NCBI GenBank assembly: GCA_020637365.1
Contig: JACJWE010000001.1
Location: 1,394,001-1,458,000 of the forward strand
DNA length: 64,000 bases
Direction: 5' to 3'
Origin: Acidimicrobiia bacterium
GTDB taxonomy: Bacteria; Actinomycetota; Acidimicrobiia; IMCC26256; JAGNEX01
Shown here: positions 16,152 through 26,463 of the stretch, piece by piece
Position numbering within the stretch: position 1 is the stretch's first letter
How the letters are laid out: every line of letters starts with the position of its first letter
Program-made: the position numbers and the translations under genes
The notes under the pieces: generated by a model
Database searches by the model: none
The model's input: the letters and a program-made list of their open reading frames with translations, nothing else
What the model was told of the DNA's origin: nothing

Positions 16152-17615
16152 ATGTCACCTTCGAGATTTGCTTCATCGACTGGCTATAGACACGCACTAT
16201 GGCTCCCCATCGTTCTTCTTCTTCTGATGGCGCTTCTTTGGAGCGCTACGACCGGGGCGGTCTCGGGATATCAATTCGACTTCGCAGCGAGCGTCCCCGA
16301 CACCTACGACCACAGCACCGGAGGTGGGGCCTTCGACGACGCCACGAAGAACAACGATGTCTCCGAAGAGCTTGAAGCCGAGGACTTTGCCTGCGGCGAC
16401 ATCGTCACCTTTCTGACCCTGATCGAGGCGCCCACCGATTTGGAGGGCACCGACACACTCGAACTGAATTACTCCTTCACCGCTGACACGACAGGTCGGT
16501 CGGGTACTGCCATCAGCGAAGTCGTCGGCGTCGCCATCAACGACGGAGTGGTCTCGGGCGGCGACGGGCCAAACGGAACCGACAGCGCACAGAACCACGA
16601 CGGCGGATCCACCGCAACGTTGACGAACCAGAGCCTCGACGGACCGCCTTTTGAGTCTGGTTCGGATCTGAACGCCACAGTCCTTGTGACCGACGTGGAC
16701 CCGGGTGAGGTCATCGTCTTGCGGGTAGACGTTCGCCTCGCTTGCCAACCGAACTCCAAGCCAACCGGCAACCTCCAGGCATCGCTGGACAGCGTGTACA
16801 GCCTCTCCGACGACGGCACGCCAGCCGAAAGCGAGAGCGCTGGCGCCCAAACCGTCCCGTTCAAGCAATTCGGCGACCTTGACACCACCCCCACGACCAC
16901 GACGACAACCGTGACCACCACTACGACCACGGTGCCCACCACCACAACCACAGCACCGCCCACCACAACCAGCACGGCCAGCCCGACGACATCGAGCACC
17001 ACCACAGCACCCACCACCAGCACGGCCGGCCCGACGACATCGAGCACCACCGCAGCACCCACCACCAGCACGGCCGGCCCGACGACATCGAGCACCAGCG
17101 CTGCGTCGACCACCACAACGGCGGCCGAAACGACCGCTTCGACCGAAGCGACCACAACATCCACAGCGTCCACGACGAGTACCACCGGCTCCCCCTCGAC
17201 CACCACGACGCTCGCTGGGACTACGACGTCGACTGCGGTCGTGGACGCATCCACATCAACAACGGCTGCTGACGCAGTGGTGAGTACGGTGCCCACCTCA
17301 GTGGACACAGCGCTTGCGCTCGGGTCTGCTCCCGCGACCGAGCTAACAACGTCGTCATCCCCGTCGACCTCGTCGGAGGCAAGCGTCTTGGGTACGTCCG
17401 CGGAACGAACGACGGCATCGACCTTTGCCTCGGTTCTCGGCGCGACCCTCGACCGAGACTCCCAACTCCTCGGGCAGGCGACAACGTCGCGGAACAGCAA
17501 CCTTGCTCGGACGGGAACAAGCCCGATCATGTTGGTGCTCTTCGGAGCTGGCTTGTTGCTTCTCGGCTCGTCGCTCGTCGCCGCAGTGAATCGACGGAAG
17601 TCCGAGCAGAGGTAG
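16152..17615 (+). CDS. Cell-wall-anchored Thr-rich surface protein (LARTG anchor)
   Basis: A 487-aa exported protein. Residues 15-37 form a signal sequence (LWLPIVLLLLMALLWSATTG). Residues 38-235 form a globular domain with DUF11/Ig-like features (GDIVTFLTLIEAPTD, ATVLVTDVDPGEVIVLRV). From about residue 243 comes a mucin-like stalk of about 150 residues made mainly of Thr, Ser, Pro and Ala, encoded partly by 48-bp DNA repeats. The C-terminus is a sortase-type sorting signal: LARTG, hydrophobic SPIMLVLFGAGLLLLGSSLVAAV, then NRRKSEQR. The Thr-rich stalk is a likely O-glycosylation target (inference). No sortase gene is in the window. A strong hairpin follows the stop. Confidence 0.85.
   Translation: MSPSRFASSTGYRHALWLPIVLLLLMALLWSATTGAVSGYQFDFAASVPDTYDHSTGGGAFDDATKNNDVSEELEAEDFACGDIVTFLTLIEAPTDLEGTDTLELNYSFTADTTGRSGTAISEVVGVAINDGVVSGGDGPNGTDSAQNHDGGSTATLTNQSLDGPPFESGSDLNATVLVTDVDPGEVIVLRVDVRLACQPNSKPTGNLQASLDSVYSLSDDGTPAESESAGAQTVPFKQFGDLDTTPTTTTTTVTTTTTTVPTTTTTAPPTTTSTASPTTSSTTTAPTTSTAGPTTSSTTAAPTTSTAGPTTSSTSAASTTTTAAETTASTEATTTSTASTTSTTGSPSTTTTLAGTTTSTAVVDASTSTTAADAVVSTVPTSVDTALALGSAPATELTTSSSPSTSSEASVLGTSAERTTASTFASVLGATLDRDSQLLGQATTSRNSNLARTGTSPIMLVLFGAGLLLLGSSLVAAVNRRKSEQR
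16971..17102 (+). repeat. 48-bp tandem repeats in the Thr-rich stalk
   Basis: Two full units (16971 and 17019) and one partial unit (from 17067) of a 48-bp sequence encode the 16-residue block STAGPTTSSTTAAPTT. The units differ by only a few bases, so the array is young and may vary in copy number between strains. Confidence 0.85.
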
Positions 17616-17630
17616 CTCTGGACATTTGGT

Positions 17631-17723
17631 GACCGCATCAGCGGTCAGACAACAGATAGCCCCAACACCAGGCGGCCCCTTTGCCCGAAGCGAATTCGTT
17701 CGTTTCTAGCGAAGGGGTCGCCT
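17631..17723 (+). terminator. Two hairpins after the surface-protein gene
   Basis: A perfect small hairpin GACCGC-ATCA-GCGGTC (17631-17646) is followed by a larger one: AGGCGGCCCCTT (from 17670) pairs with AAGGGGTCGCCT (to 17723) with one mismatch and an inner stem, then CTTTG. It lies 15 bp after the stop and probably terminates the upstream transcript. From here to 18032 no gene is supported. Confidence 0.6.
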
Positions 17724-18032
17724 CTTTGATTCATTGAGCAATCGTCCCGCGACCGGAGTTTTGAAACGCCCCGATCAACGCCTGGACAAGAGTGACACAC
17801 CTCCCGAGAAGCCCGCCGCGGACTGTGGTTTTGTGTCGGTATCGGAGGTGGGGCCAGCGGGTACCACCACGAGGACAGACGAATCCTGAACGGGCATATT
17901 GCCGCTGACCTGCGGCTCTTCCTCATCTGATCCCATGTCTCACACCAACCATGTCGGGTTGCTCGTTCACGGGTGACCGGCGGGGCGGCGTCGGCGAACC
18001 CAAGAACCCTTCATCACGAATCGGGGCGAGAT

Positions 18033-19752
18033 ATGTACACAACAAGGTCACCGTTCAGTCGTACATTTCTGTTGGTCTGCGGAGCGCTCCTGGTGCTGTT
18101 GTTGTTGTTCAACGTTCTGGCCTCGAGCTCAGCGGCCGAAACTCAACAGACCGATACCGGACAAGCCGAAGCGGAAGCCGAGGCCGAAGCGGCATCGGTA
18201 CAACCCGAGACGCCTCGACCCGGCTGGGAGATTGCTCAGACAGCACAGGCCGAAGATGGGTCGATTGGTTCAGCACCGTCGTCTCTCACATCTGAGGTGC
18301 TGGGGTCCACCACACTCGGACCGAGCACGACGTCGGCGAGCGGGGGTGCACCGAGCTCGACCACGACCGCTCCAGATGAAACGGCATCGACGTCGCCATC
18401 TGGTACGCCGACGACACTTCCAACTCCGAACGAAACGACGTCGACCCGCACCCCCGATTACGCGAGCACGACGTCGACATCGGGACCGAACCGGTGCCCG
18501 GTATCACCCGAGCGCCCGCCACAGCACTGCGCTTCAACCACGACCCGACCACACCACACGACAAGCACCACCCAACCAGCACCTCTGTGCACACCCTCGA
18601 CCCGACCCGAAACAGAAACGACCCCGCCACCGCAGCAACGCCCTGGACACTGCACCACCACCACGCACCCCTCACCGCCTGCGACTAGCACCACACGCCC
18701 ATCACCAGCCGCGACCACCACGACCCAACCCAGGCACTGCCCACCCACAACCACCAGACCAGCCGACACCACCACGCCCACGCACTCCCCTGAATCAGTG
18801 CCAGACGACGACCACTCGACCGGGCCATGGCACCACGACATCGAGTGCTCCGACGTCGAGCACCAGCCACCCTGGCCATCGGTGCACACCGACGACTCCC
18901 CAGGACACGGCGGCGCTCCGTCAACGTCGACGAACCTCGACCGTTGCACGACGACCACGCAACCCGATCGGAACACCACATCGACGACCCGTCCACACGA
19001 TTGCTTGGCGACAACGACCAGGCCAGCACACGGCGGCCCCACGAGCACGCGACCGCAACGCGTGCCACAACGACGACACACCTACACAATGGGTGTACGC
19101 CGACAACCCGCCCAGGCCACGGATCCACCACCGCACCCACAAACCGACCGCATCCTTGTGCCACCACGACCACGACCACAACCACAACCACGTCCACAAC
19201 CCAACCCAGGCAATGCCCACCCACAACCACCAGACCAGGCGACGCCACCACGCCCACACGCACTCCCTGAATCGGTGCGAGACAACGGCCACCACCCGGC
19301 CGCCGAATCCGTGCGCAGGTGGTCGCGGCAATACCGGTGACCAGCATGAACGTTCGACGACGAAACCACCCGGCCACTGCACGACGAGTACGACCAATTC
19401 GACGACCAGCACCACCGGCCACACATCGACCACCGTTCCTCGAAGTACGACCACGTCGCCAAGCGCAAGCTCGACAACGGCTTCGACGATCGCGACGACG
19501 GCGACCACGTCCGATGCTGGTGCCGTTGGTCAAGTCTCGACATCAGCACCGACGCCGGGCCCTGCAGCTCCGGCCTCGGTGCTGGGCACATCGGTGTCCG
19601 CACCTCTGGATGTGCCGGTACACCGTGGTGGTGCGCTGGCGTTCACGGGCCTCGACGTCTCACTCACGTTCGCTGCGGGTGCCACGCTGATACTGCTCGG
19701 AGCAGGCCTCCTCGTGGGCGCAAGAAGGCGAGTCGTCCACAACCGCGCCTGA
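18033..19752 (+). CDS. Wall-anchored Thr/Pro-rich, Cys-containing repeat protein (LAFTG anchor), frameshifted
   Basis: The N-terminus starts MYTTRSPFSRTFLLVCGALL (signal/membrane segment), followed by an Ala/Glu-rich stretch and a Ser/Thr-rich region. The C-terminus has a sorting signal: LAFTG, hydrophobic LTFAAGATLILLGAGLLVG, then ARRRVVHNRA. Between them lies a Thr/Pro/His-rich region with a cysteine every 15-25 residues (for example RHCPPTTTRPADTTTPT and NRCETTATTRPPNPC). The two ends are in different frames. Following the Cys/Thr pattern, the coding frame must switch about four times between 18,790 and 19,330. Comparison of two internal repeats suggests sequencing errors rather than decay. 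Start chosen at the ATG before the signal segment. No known family recognised for the repeat part. Confidence 0.65.
18722..19300 (+). repeat. About 100-bp imperfect direct repeat pair inside the Thr/Cys-rich gene
   Basis: Bases 18722-18823 and 19198-19300 are near-identical, 476 bp apart, and both encode CPPTTTRPxDxTTPT followed by NxCxTT. The copies differ by point changes and by two indels (CCCACG versus CCCACACG, and CCCC versus CCC). Those indels place the two copies in different frames. Confidence 0.8.
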
Positions 19753-20029
19753 GTCGAGCGCCGAACCGGTTGGGGCGGCGATGTGGCCTCGGGACAGTTG
19801 AACGTTGGGGGCTGCTGAAAAGCGACAGTGAGGTCCAGGGCGCCCGGGCTCCCACCCACGCGAGGAGGCCGATGTCGGCACTCCGCGGCCGGACTATCGG
19901 AATGAGTGGACGAAGCGTGGCGGGATGGATGGGCTTTCTGCGCCCCTGGGAATCTATTGACGCCCCGTCAGGGGCTCGGTCGGTTCGTAGCTGGTGTAGG
20001 TTCCGCCACAAGCGTCCAGGAGGAACACC

Positions 20030-21481
20030 ATGTCCGAGGTTTCGTTCGGCCAACGCCCGATGCTGATCGGGTCACGACACCCATCTGTAGACGTGTGGCG
20101 CCCTGTGCATTCACCGTTTGATGGCCGTGTGATCGGCGAGATACCGAGCGCGAATGAGCACGACATCGACGATGCGGTCGATACCGCTCGACAAGCGTTG
20201 TCCGCATCTGAGTTTCCGACTTTTGAACGTGCGGCGGTGCTCGACCGTGCGGCCCAGTACCTCCAGGCCCAGCACGAGACCTTTGCCCAAACCATCTCCG
20301 CAGAAGCAGCGAAACCAATCCGCACCGCCAGGATCGAGGCATCCAGAGCGATCGATACGGTTCGGTTCTCCGCTGCGGTGGCACGCACCATGCATGGTGA
20401 GCTCGTCCCCATGAACGCATCCGCCGCTGGCCACGGCACATGGGGTTTGGTCAGACGGCGCCCCGTCGGGGTACTGGCAGCGATCACACCATTCAACTTT
20501 CCCCTGAATCTGGTGTGTCACAAGGTCGCGCCAGCGATCGCCGCGGGATGTCCCGTCGTGTTGAAACCCGCTTCGGCAACCCCGTTTTCCTCGTTGCTGC
20601 TCGCCGACTTGCTGACCGAGGCGGGTCTGCCACCTGGCTGGCTGAACGTCGTCACAGCTCCCGGTCGCGTTGCCGATCATCTCGTCACCCATCCCGATGT
20701 GGCGATGATCACCTTCACCGGATCGGCCGCGGTTGGTTGGCAGATTCGCGAACGAGCGCCGAAGAAGCGGGTATCGCTCGAACTCGGCAACAACGCACCG
20801 CTCATCGTTCATCGGGACGGCGACTGGCAGCGTGCGGTGGACGGGGTGAAAACGGCGGGCTTTGCTCACGCCGGACAAAGCTGCATTTCGACCCAACGGA
20901 TATACGTACACGAGACCATCGCGGAGCCCTTTATCGAACGCCTCGTCGCGAATGTCGGGGCGTTGAAGCTAGGCGACCCGTCCGACGAAAGCACCGACGT
21001 ATCCACTCTGATCGACCAAGGCGAAACCGACCGGGTCCAGTCGTGGATTGGCGAAGCGGCCGATGAGGGCGCCGACGTCCTGATTGGCGGAGGGCGATTG
21101 GGTCGTCTACTTGAACCCACAGTCCTGTCGGGGATTCTGCCAGGAATGAAGGTGTCAGATCGGGAGGTGTTCGGCCCGGTCGTAGGTGTGGCGACCTATT
21201 CCGACCTCGACGCAGCGTTGCGCCTCGCTGACGATTCCGTCTACGGACTGCAAGCGGCGATATTCACCGCCGATCTCGACACCGCCTTCTATGCCGCCGA
21301 CCGACTGCACTACGGTGGAGTCCTCATCAACGAACTGCCCACATGGCGTGCCGACCAGATGCCTTATGGGGGCGACAGGGACTCGGGCAACACGCGAGAA
21401 GGTCCGGCGTGGGCGGCTCGTTCGATGACCGAAGAACAGCTCATCGTTATCCGTCAGAACAAGCCGCCGCTCGACTTGTAG
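20030..21481 (+). CDS. Aldehyde dehydrogenase family protein
   Basis: An NAD(P)+-dependent aldehyde dehydrogenase of 483 aa, cytosolic. Catalytic residues are present: Asn156 in TPFNFPLN, Glu251 in SLELGNNAPLI and nucleophile Cys285 in GQSCISTQRIYV. The cofactor-binding loop FTGSAAVG and the late motif EVFGPVVGVATY also fit. The start is well supported by AGGAGG eight bases before the ATG. The sequence resembles the succinate-semialdehyde/glyceraldehyde-3-P (non-phosphorylating) type, but the substrate is not determined by the motifs. It is convergent with the CoA-transferase gene 104 bp downstream; a shared pathway is possible but not shown. Confidence 0.93.
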   Translation: MSEVSFGQRPMLIGSRHPSVDVWRPVHSPFDGRVIGEIPSANEHDIDDAVDTARQALSASEFPTFERAAVLDRAAQYLQAQHETFAQTISAEAAKPIRTARIEASRAIDTVRFSAAVARTMHGELVPMNASAAGHGTWGLVRRRPVGVLAAITPFNFPLNLVCHKVAPAIAAGCPVVLKPASATPFSSLLLADLLTEAGLPPGWLNVVTAPGRVADHLVTHPDVAMITFTGSAAVGWQIRERAPKKRVSLELGNNAPLIVHRDGDWQRAVDGVKTAGFAHAGQSCISTQRIYVHETIAEPFIERLVANVGALKLGDPSDESTDVSTLIDQGETDRVQSWIGEAADEGADVLIGGGRLGRLLEPTVLSGILPGMKVSDREVFGPVVGVATYSDLDAALRLADDSVYGLQAAIFTADLDTAFYAADRLHYGGVLINELPTWRADQMPYGGDRDSGNTREGPAWAARSMTEEQLIVIRQNKPPLDL

Positions 21482-21584
21482 ATGCCACTCCAAGACCTCA
21501 GAGCTGGCGCTCGACACGTCATGGGTACCGGGCAAACGACCCACCGGCCACAGCCGCAACGTGGCGGACGACGAGCACCGCTGG

Positions 21585-22913
21585 TTAGTCGAGGTAGCCG
21601 AGCCGTTTGGCTTCGTCGGTGAGCTCCGCACGATGGTCGGGATGAGCAAGTTCGATCAGCATGCGAGCACGTTCATTCACCGTCCTGCCTCGGAGGCGAG
21701 CGACACCGTGTTCGGTCACGACGTGATCCACGGTGTTCTTTGTCGTAGTGACCACCGATGCTGCAGGCAGCGACGGCACGATCCGCGACACGGTCCCGTT
21801 CTTGGCCGTCGACGGTACGACGATGAACGCCTGGCCACCATCGGAGAGCATCGCACCCTGAGCGAAGTCGGCTTGACCGCCCGATGACGACCAGTACGCA
21901 CCGTTCATCGTCTCCGACGCGCACTGCCCGAGCAGGTCGACTGCGATCGTGGCGTTAATCGAGATAAAGCCAGGTTCACTCGCGATCGTAAAGGGATTAT
22001 TGACATAGTTCGCTGGCCAGAATTCGACTGCGGGGTTTTGATCGATGAACTCATAGACATCGTCGGTTCCCAACGCAAAGGTGCCGACGGCCTTGGTACG
22101 GCCGCGCTTTTTTCGGACGCCGTTTGCGACACCCGAATTGATGAGCTCAACGATCCCGTCGGAGATGAGCTCAGAGTGGATGCCGAGATCTTCGTGATCC
22201 TTGAGGGAGGCCAGCAACGCGTTCGGCGTACCACCGATACCGACCTGAAGCGTCGCCCCATTTGGGATGAGTGGGGCGATGTGTCCGGCTATCTGATAGT
22301 CGATCGGCGATGGCTCGACCTGCTCGATGGTCAAGAGTGGCGAGTCGTTCCGGCACCAACCTTCGATCTGGGTGATGTGGAGCTGGTTGCGCCCGAACGT
22401 CTGAGGCATGCTCGCGTTCACCTCCAAAAAGAAGCGCCCACGACCGATGAATGACGCAACGTAGTCAGCGTTTGTCCCCAGAGAAAAGTAGCCATGACGG
22501 TCCGGGACCGACGCCTGCGCAATGATCAGCGGATCATCGCAGGTCATCTGCAGTAGGCCCGCGACGTGGCTGAAATGGTTGGGAACCAGGTCGATCGTGC
22601 CAGCGGCAAAATGTCGCCTGGTCGCGGCGGACAAGAAGTACGACACGTGGCGCAGATCGTCGCCATAGCGGCCGTCCATGTAGCCGCGGTCGCGAGCCGC
22701 ATGCATTTGCCGGACCCGTACACCGTCGAGCTTGCCACCAGCCGCTGCCTGTTCAACGACGTCGAGGAGAGCGACCGGTTCTCCCGCAGCCAGTGGTATG
22801 ACCAGCGCCGTACCGGGATGAATGTGGTCGAGCAACGCCTCGGGGTCGGCGTATCGGGATCTGATCTGACTAGAAATCACCGCACTATCCCAGCACGTCT
22901 CCCCACTCGACAC
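21585..22913 (-). CDS. Acetyl-CoA hydrolase/transferase family protein (4-hydroxybutyrate CoA-transferase-like)
   Basis: A CoA-transferase of 442 aa that moves CoA between acyl groups, normally through a glutamyl-CoA thioester. The family motifs GGTPNALLASL, then IHSELISDGIVEL (with the catalytic Glu) and, near the end, TEHGVARLRGRTVNERARML are all present, as is NYVNNPFTIA. The start given is a GTG; an in-frame GTG 33 bp downstream, closer to the conserved sequence, is an alternative. With an aldehyde dehydrogenase next to it, a 4-hydroxybutyrate/succinate-semialdehyde or acetate-linked role is conceivable, but the two genes are convergent and not an operon. Confidence 0.9.
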   Translation of the reverse strand: MSSGETCWDSAVISSQIRSRYADPEALLDHIHPGTALVIPLAAGEPVALLDVVEQAAAGGKLDGVRVRQMHAARDRGYMDGRYGDDLRHVSYFLSAATRRHFAAGTIDLVPNHFSHVAGLLQMTCDDPLIIAQASVPDRHGYFSLGTNADYVASFIGRGRFFLEVNASMPQTFGRNQLHITQIEGWCRNDSPLLTIEQVEPSPIDYQIAGHIAPLIPNGATLQVGIGGTPNALLASLKDHEDLGIHSELISDGIVELINSGVANGVRKKRGRTKAVGTFALGTDDVYEFIDQNPAVEFWPANYVNNPFTIASEPGFISINATIAVDLLGQCASETMNGAYWSSSGGQADFAQGAMLSDGGQAFIVVPSTAKNGTVSRIVPSLPAASVVTTTKNTVDHVVTEHGVARLRGRTVNERARMLIELAHPDHRAELTDEAKRLGYLD

Positions 22914-22974
22914 CCGAAGTCAACGGTTGAAATGTCGGTAAACACCCCAGAGCGGCGTGCGCGGCCCTCTGGGC

Positions 22975-24349
22975 TCACACCGGTGCAGGGGCGTTGATCC
23001 ACGCTCCGTAGCCGCCCAAGATGTCGGAAACGTCGGTAAATCCGGCCTCTCGTAACACCGATGCAGCGACGGATGATCGATATCCCCCACAAAAAACGAC
23101 CGTCGGTGCCGTCGGGTCAAGCTCATCGAGGCGCTTGTGCAACTGTCCGACCGGAATCGATACGGCCCCGTCGATGCTCCCCCACTTGTATTCACCGGGG
23201 TTGCGGACATCGACGAGCTGCACGTCGAGGTCGTTGCGCAGCTCGTTGAAGGCCGCGGCGGTCAACCGCGACGCCTGACGCACACGGTCGGGGTTGGCGG
23301 CCATGACGGCTTCGGGTGCGTCGAGATATCCAATAACCCGGTCAAATCCAATGCGCCCGAGGCGATTCTTCGCTTCGGTTTCGAACCCAGGACAGACGAC
23401 CAGGACGATGTCTCGGTCGCTCGGCACCACAGAGCCAGCAAACTCGGCGTATCGACCGTTGAGGCCGACATTGACCGAACCGGCCAGATGCCCACGCCCA
23501 AAACTCGTCCGGGTCCCGACCGTCGAGCAGCAAAGCGCCCCCCGCCACCGCGGCATCGACCTGTTCCAAGGTGAGCGCTGGCGGTTTGGCGGTCTCGTCG
23601 AGCAGGTCACGAGCTTGACGGTTCAAGATGGCGTCGTGGAGAAAGTACTCAGGGGCCGGGGGCTGACCTTCGGTAACCAGGTCGATGAAGGTTGCGCGGT
23701 CGGGAGCGAGCAGTGCGTAGTTCGACTGGAGTTGCTCGCCGATGGTCGAAGTCGTCTCGGTCGAGAGGTTCTTGCCACACGCCGAGCCCGCACCATGGGC
23801 GGGATACACCCGCGTTGCGGGAGGTAACGGCATGATCTTGTCATGCAGGCTGTCGTAGAGCGCGTTTGCCAGCTCATCACGGGTGAAACCAATCGCCGAC
23901 AAAAGGTCCGGTCGTCCGACATCGCCGATGAACAACGTGTCGCCCGTGAGCACACCGAACGGGACATCATCATGGGGGTGTTCCCAGATGACGATACTGA
24001 TCGATTCGGGGGTATGCCCCGGCGTGTGAAGGATCTCCAAGACCACTTCACCGAGTGAGATGCGCTCACCATCGGCCAGCTTTCGCGAGGGAAACTCGGT
24101 TTCAGCAATTGACGAAAAGCCGATTTCAGCGCCGGTTGCGGCAGCGAGCTCAAGATGACCCGACAAGAAGTCGGCGTGGAAATGCGTCTCGATCACCATC
24201 ACAATGTCGAGACCGAACTCTTTGGCGTCGTCAACGTATTCATCGATGTCTCGACGGGGATCGACGACGACGGCTTTTCCGCTCGTCTCATCGCCGATGA
24301 GGTAGGACGCTTGAGACAGACAGTCGAGGTAGTACTGCACAAATTTCAT
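22975..24349 (-). CDS. MBL-fold persulfide dioxygenase-like protein fused to two rhodanese domains (one frameshift)
   Basis: The N-terminal metallo-beta-lactamase domain has the ETHFHADFLSGH iron site (His56, His58, Asp60, His65), TPGHTPES and GDTLFIGDVGRPD, as in ETHE1/CstB-type persulfide dioxygenases. Two rhodanese domains follow: the first has loop Cys in VVCPGFETEAK, the second VVFCGGYRSSVAA. The frame breaks at the T run (A run at 23500-23503 on the plus strand). Removing one base gives DPDEFGRGHLAGSVNVG, a perfect rhodanese start, and an intact protein of about 457 aa. AGGAGAG precedes the start. It follows the rhodanese and SulP genes on the same strand, and probably oxidises sulfane sulfur to sulfite or thiosulfate. 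Confidence 0.9.
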
Positions 24350-24394
24350 GACGATCTCTCCTGATGGGGATGCATCGGCTCCGCGGACCTATCG

Positions 24395-24715
24395 CTATCG
24401 CCGGTAGGCCATCATGCCCCCGGAGAGGTTGATGACGTCGGGATAGCCAGCTTTCGACAACATTTTTGCCGCCCGGGAACTCCGTGCACCGCTGCGGCAT
24501 ACGACCAACACGGGGCGTTCTTTATCGATTTCGCCCAGCCGCGACCCGAGCTCACCGACGGGGATGTTCTTGGCCCCTGGCAACATCCCCGAACGAACCT
24601 CGTCGGGGGTGCGTACATCGATGATCTGTCCGTTCTTACCCTTGGCCGTCTTGTAGTCGTTGACCGGATGGTTACGAGGCTTTGCGGCCGTTGAGCTGCG
24701 TCCGAAGAGCTTCAT
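24395..24715 (-). CDS. Single-domain rhodanese (sulfurtransferase)
   Basis: A 106-aa rhodanese. The active-site loop is VVCRSGARSSRAA with the persulfide-carrying Cys73; IIDVRTPDEVRSGMLPGAKN is the typical early motif. The start at 24715 is chosen because AGGAG precedes it; the frame is open further upstream, but that part belongs to the STAS domain of the preceding transporter. It probably passes sulfane sulfur within the SulP / persulfide-dioxygenase cluster, in the cytoplasm. Confidence 0.92.
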   Translation of the reverse strand: MKLFGRSSTAAKPRNHPVNDYKTAKGKNGQIIDVRTPDEVRSGMLPGAKNIPVGELGSRLGEIDKERPVLVVCRSGARSSRAAKMLSKAGYPDVINLSGGMMAYRR

Positions 24716-26437
24716 CGTGTTCTCCTGTACGTTCATCGACGCCGAAGCGCCGTTGGTTGGCTTGACTAGGGCAGTGCGCAAGAACCGCCATGACGGCGTC
24801 GTCGGTCGACGCATGAAGCCGCCCTGCGAATTCGCCATCCCAAAGACCGGCACGCTTGAGCACATCACGCACCGGCCCTTTGACGCTCGACAGGTGCATC
24901 GACACACCGGTCTGGGCAAGATCCCCAAGGTGTCTCCCAGCATCGAGATGCCGCTGGTGTCGATGTCGTTGATTCCCGGCGCGTCGAGGATGAGTACTCC
25001 CCGCCTCCGAGCTGCTCGGCATGTTCGATGAGCAAGCCTCGAATGGCGTGGGCGTTTGCGAACGAGATCGCGGCGTCGATCCGTACGATGTGGACGCCAT
25101 CAAAGCACTCGACTTCGGGAAAACGGCTGACATTCCGGTACGTCGTCGTGTCGGGCACCCTACCCAAAACCGCAGTGTGAGGCCGTGACATTCTTGCAAA
25201 GACGACCAGCATCGAGACGATGACAGCGACACCGATGCCGACTTCGATACCGAACGCCAGACTGCCGAAGAAGGCCGTCGCCATCGGAATGATGTCGGAA
25301 CGTTTCACCGAGGCGATATGGCGGATTTCGTCGACGTCGATGAGGTTGTAGACAGCGACCAGAATGATGGCACCGAGGGCAGCTTGAGGCAGTGATGCGA
25401 ACAGTGGCGTCAAGAAGAAGGTCGACGCGCCGACGGTAAGCGCTGCTGTGAGCGCTGCCCATTGCGTTTGAGCGCCCGATGAGTCGTTCACCGCGGTCCG
25501 GGCAAATCCACCGGCTACCGGATATGCACCGGTGATCCCCTGCGGCGATGTTGGCGGCGCCAATCCCCAGCGCTTCACGATTCGCGTCGATGTCGTATCG
25601 GTGGCGTCGCGCGTAGACCTTGGCGACCGCGAAGGATTCCATCAAGCCGATGATGACGATGACCACTGCGCTTGGCAGCAGGTCGATCACTTGGGATCCG
25701 CCGACACTTGGAACACCGAGCGGTGGCAAACCGGCGGGGATGTCGCCGACGACGGCGACGCCGTGGTCGGCGAGGTGCAAGAGGCGGACAGCCGCGATCG
25801 AACCGATGACCACGACGAGCGAACTCGGCACCGACGGCAACCATCGTTTTATGGCGATCATGACCAGGATCGCAACGGCCGCTACGAGCACTGTCGCCCC
25901 GTTTGCGTCCGGGATTGCCCGCCAGGTATCGGCGAGGTTGTCGGCGAATTCACCTCGTGGGATGGGTACGCCGAGGACGTACTTGGCTTGCGACACACCG
26001 ATGATCAATGCAGCACCAGCGGTGAACCCGACCAGCACTGCGTGGGAGAGCAAGTTGACAGCGCTTCCCAGTTTGAAGACGCCAGCGACGACGTAGATGG
26101 CGCCGACGATGAGCGCGAGCGCCGCGGCGAGTTGCAGGTAGGTAGCGGTGTCTTGATCTGCAAGCGGTTCGATCGCTGTCGCCGTGAGGAGCGATACGAG
26201 CGCCACAGGACCGACGGCGAGCTGCCGTGACGTGCCGATCAGCATGTAGACGAGCAGCGGCAGGGTTGCGGCATAGAGCCCGACTTGTGGTGGCAGCCCG
26301 CCGAGCTGGGCATATGCCATCGCTTGGGGCACCAACATCGCGCCGACGGTGAGACCGGCGACGACATCGGAGCGGCGCCTCGTTCGCCCCTCCCGAGAGA
26401 ACCAGGTTTTGCTCATCTGCATCCCTGTGACCACCAT
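24672..26437 (-). CDS. SulP-family anion transporter with STAS domain (three frameshifts)
   Basis: A SulP/SLC26 transporter, probably of sulfate, sulfite-like anions or bicarbonate. The N-terminal membrane domain shows DVVAGLTVGAMLVPQAMAYAQLGG and VGLYAATLPLLVYMLIGTSRQLAVGP, both SulP hallmarks. The second half (GITGAYPVAGGFARTAVN, LPQAALGAIILVAV) and the STAS domain are in other frames. Each break lies at a run of four identical bases (25537-25540, 25000-25003, 24923-24926). Changing each by one base restores AAGITGAYPVAG, GGGVLILDAPGINDID and DTLGDLAQTGVS in one frame. The restored C-terminus overlaps the start of the rhodanese gene by 44 bp. An operator-like sequence lies just upstream of the start. 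Confidence 0.88.
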
Positions 26438-26444
26438 GCGGCGA

Positions 26445-26463
26445 TTGTACGTACATTTGTACG
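26445..26463 (-). promoter_or_regulatory. Operator-like repeat upstream of the sulfur module
   Basis: TTGTACG occurs twice (26445 and 26457, 12 bp apart), and the first copy is part of the 10-bp palindrome TGTACGTACA (26446-26455). It starts 8 bp upstream of the SulP start codon, so a bound regulator would block the promoter. It may be the site of the regulator controlling the SulP-rhodanese-dioxygenase genes; the regulator itself is not in the window. Confidence 0.5.

Noticed and set aside
15791..16189. 132-codon open frame before the surface-protein gene
   Set aside because: No ribosome-binding site, coding-like composition or family features, and it overlaps the true start at 16152.
16900..17110. 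The repeats in the Thr-rich stalk as a possible CRISPR array
   Set aside because: Units are in frame, contiguous, without unique spacers, and encode regular STAGPTTS blocks.
16469..17638. Long open frame on the minus strand across the Thr-rich gene, giving a Val-rich product
   Set aside because: It is the mirror of ACC/ACG/AGC codons of the Thr-rich plus-strand gene; no start signals and low-complexity Val runs.
18458..19081. Minus-strand Val/Gly/Trp-rich frames across the Thr/Cys-rich gene
   Set aside because: Same mirror effect. The plus strand has signal and sorting sequences at its two ends.
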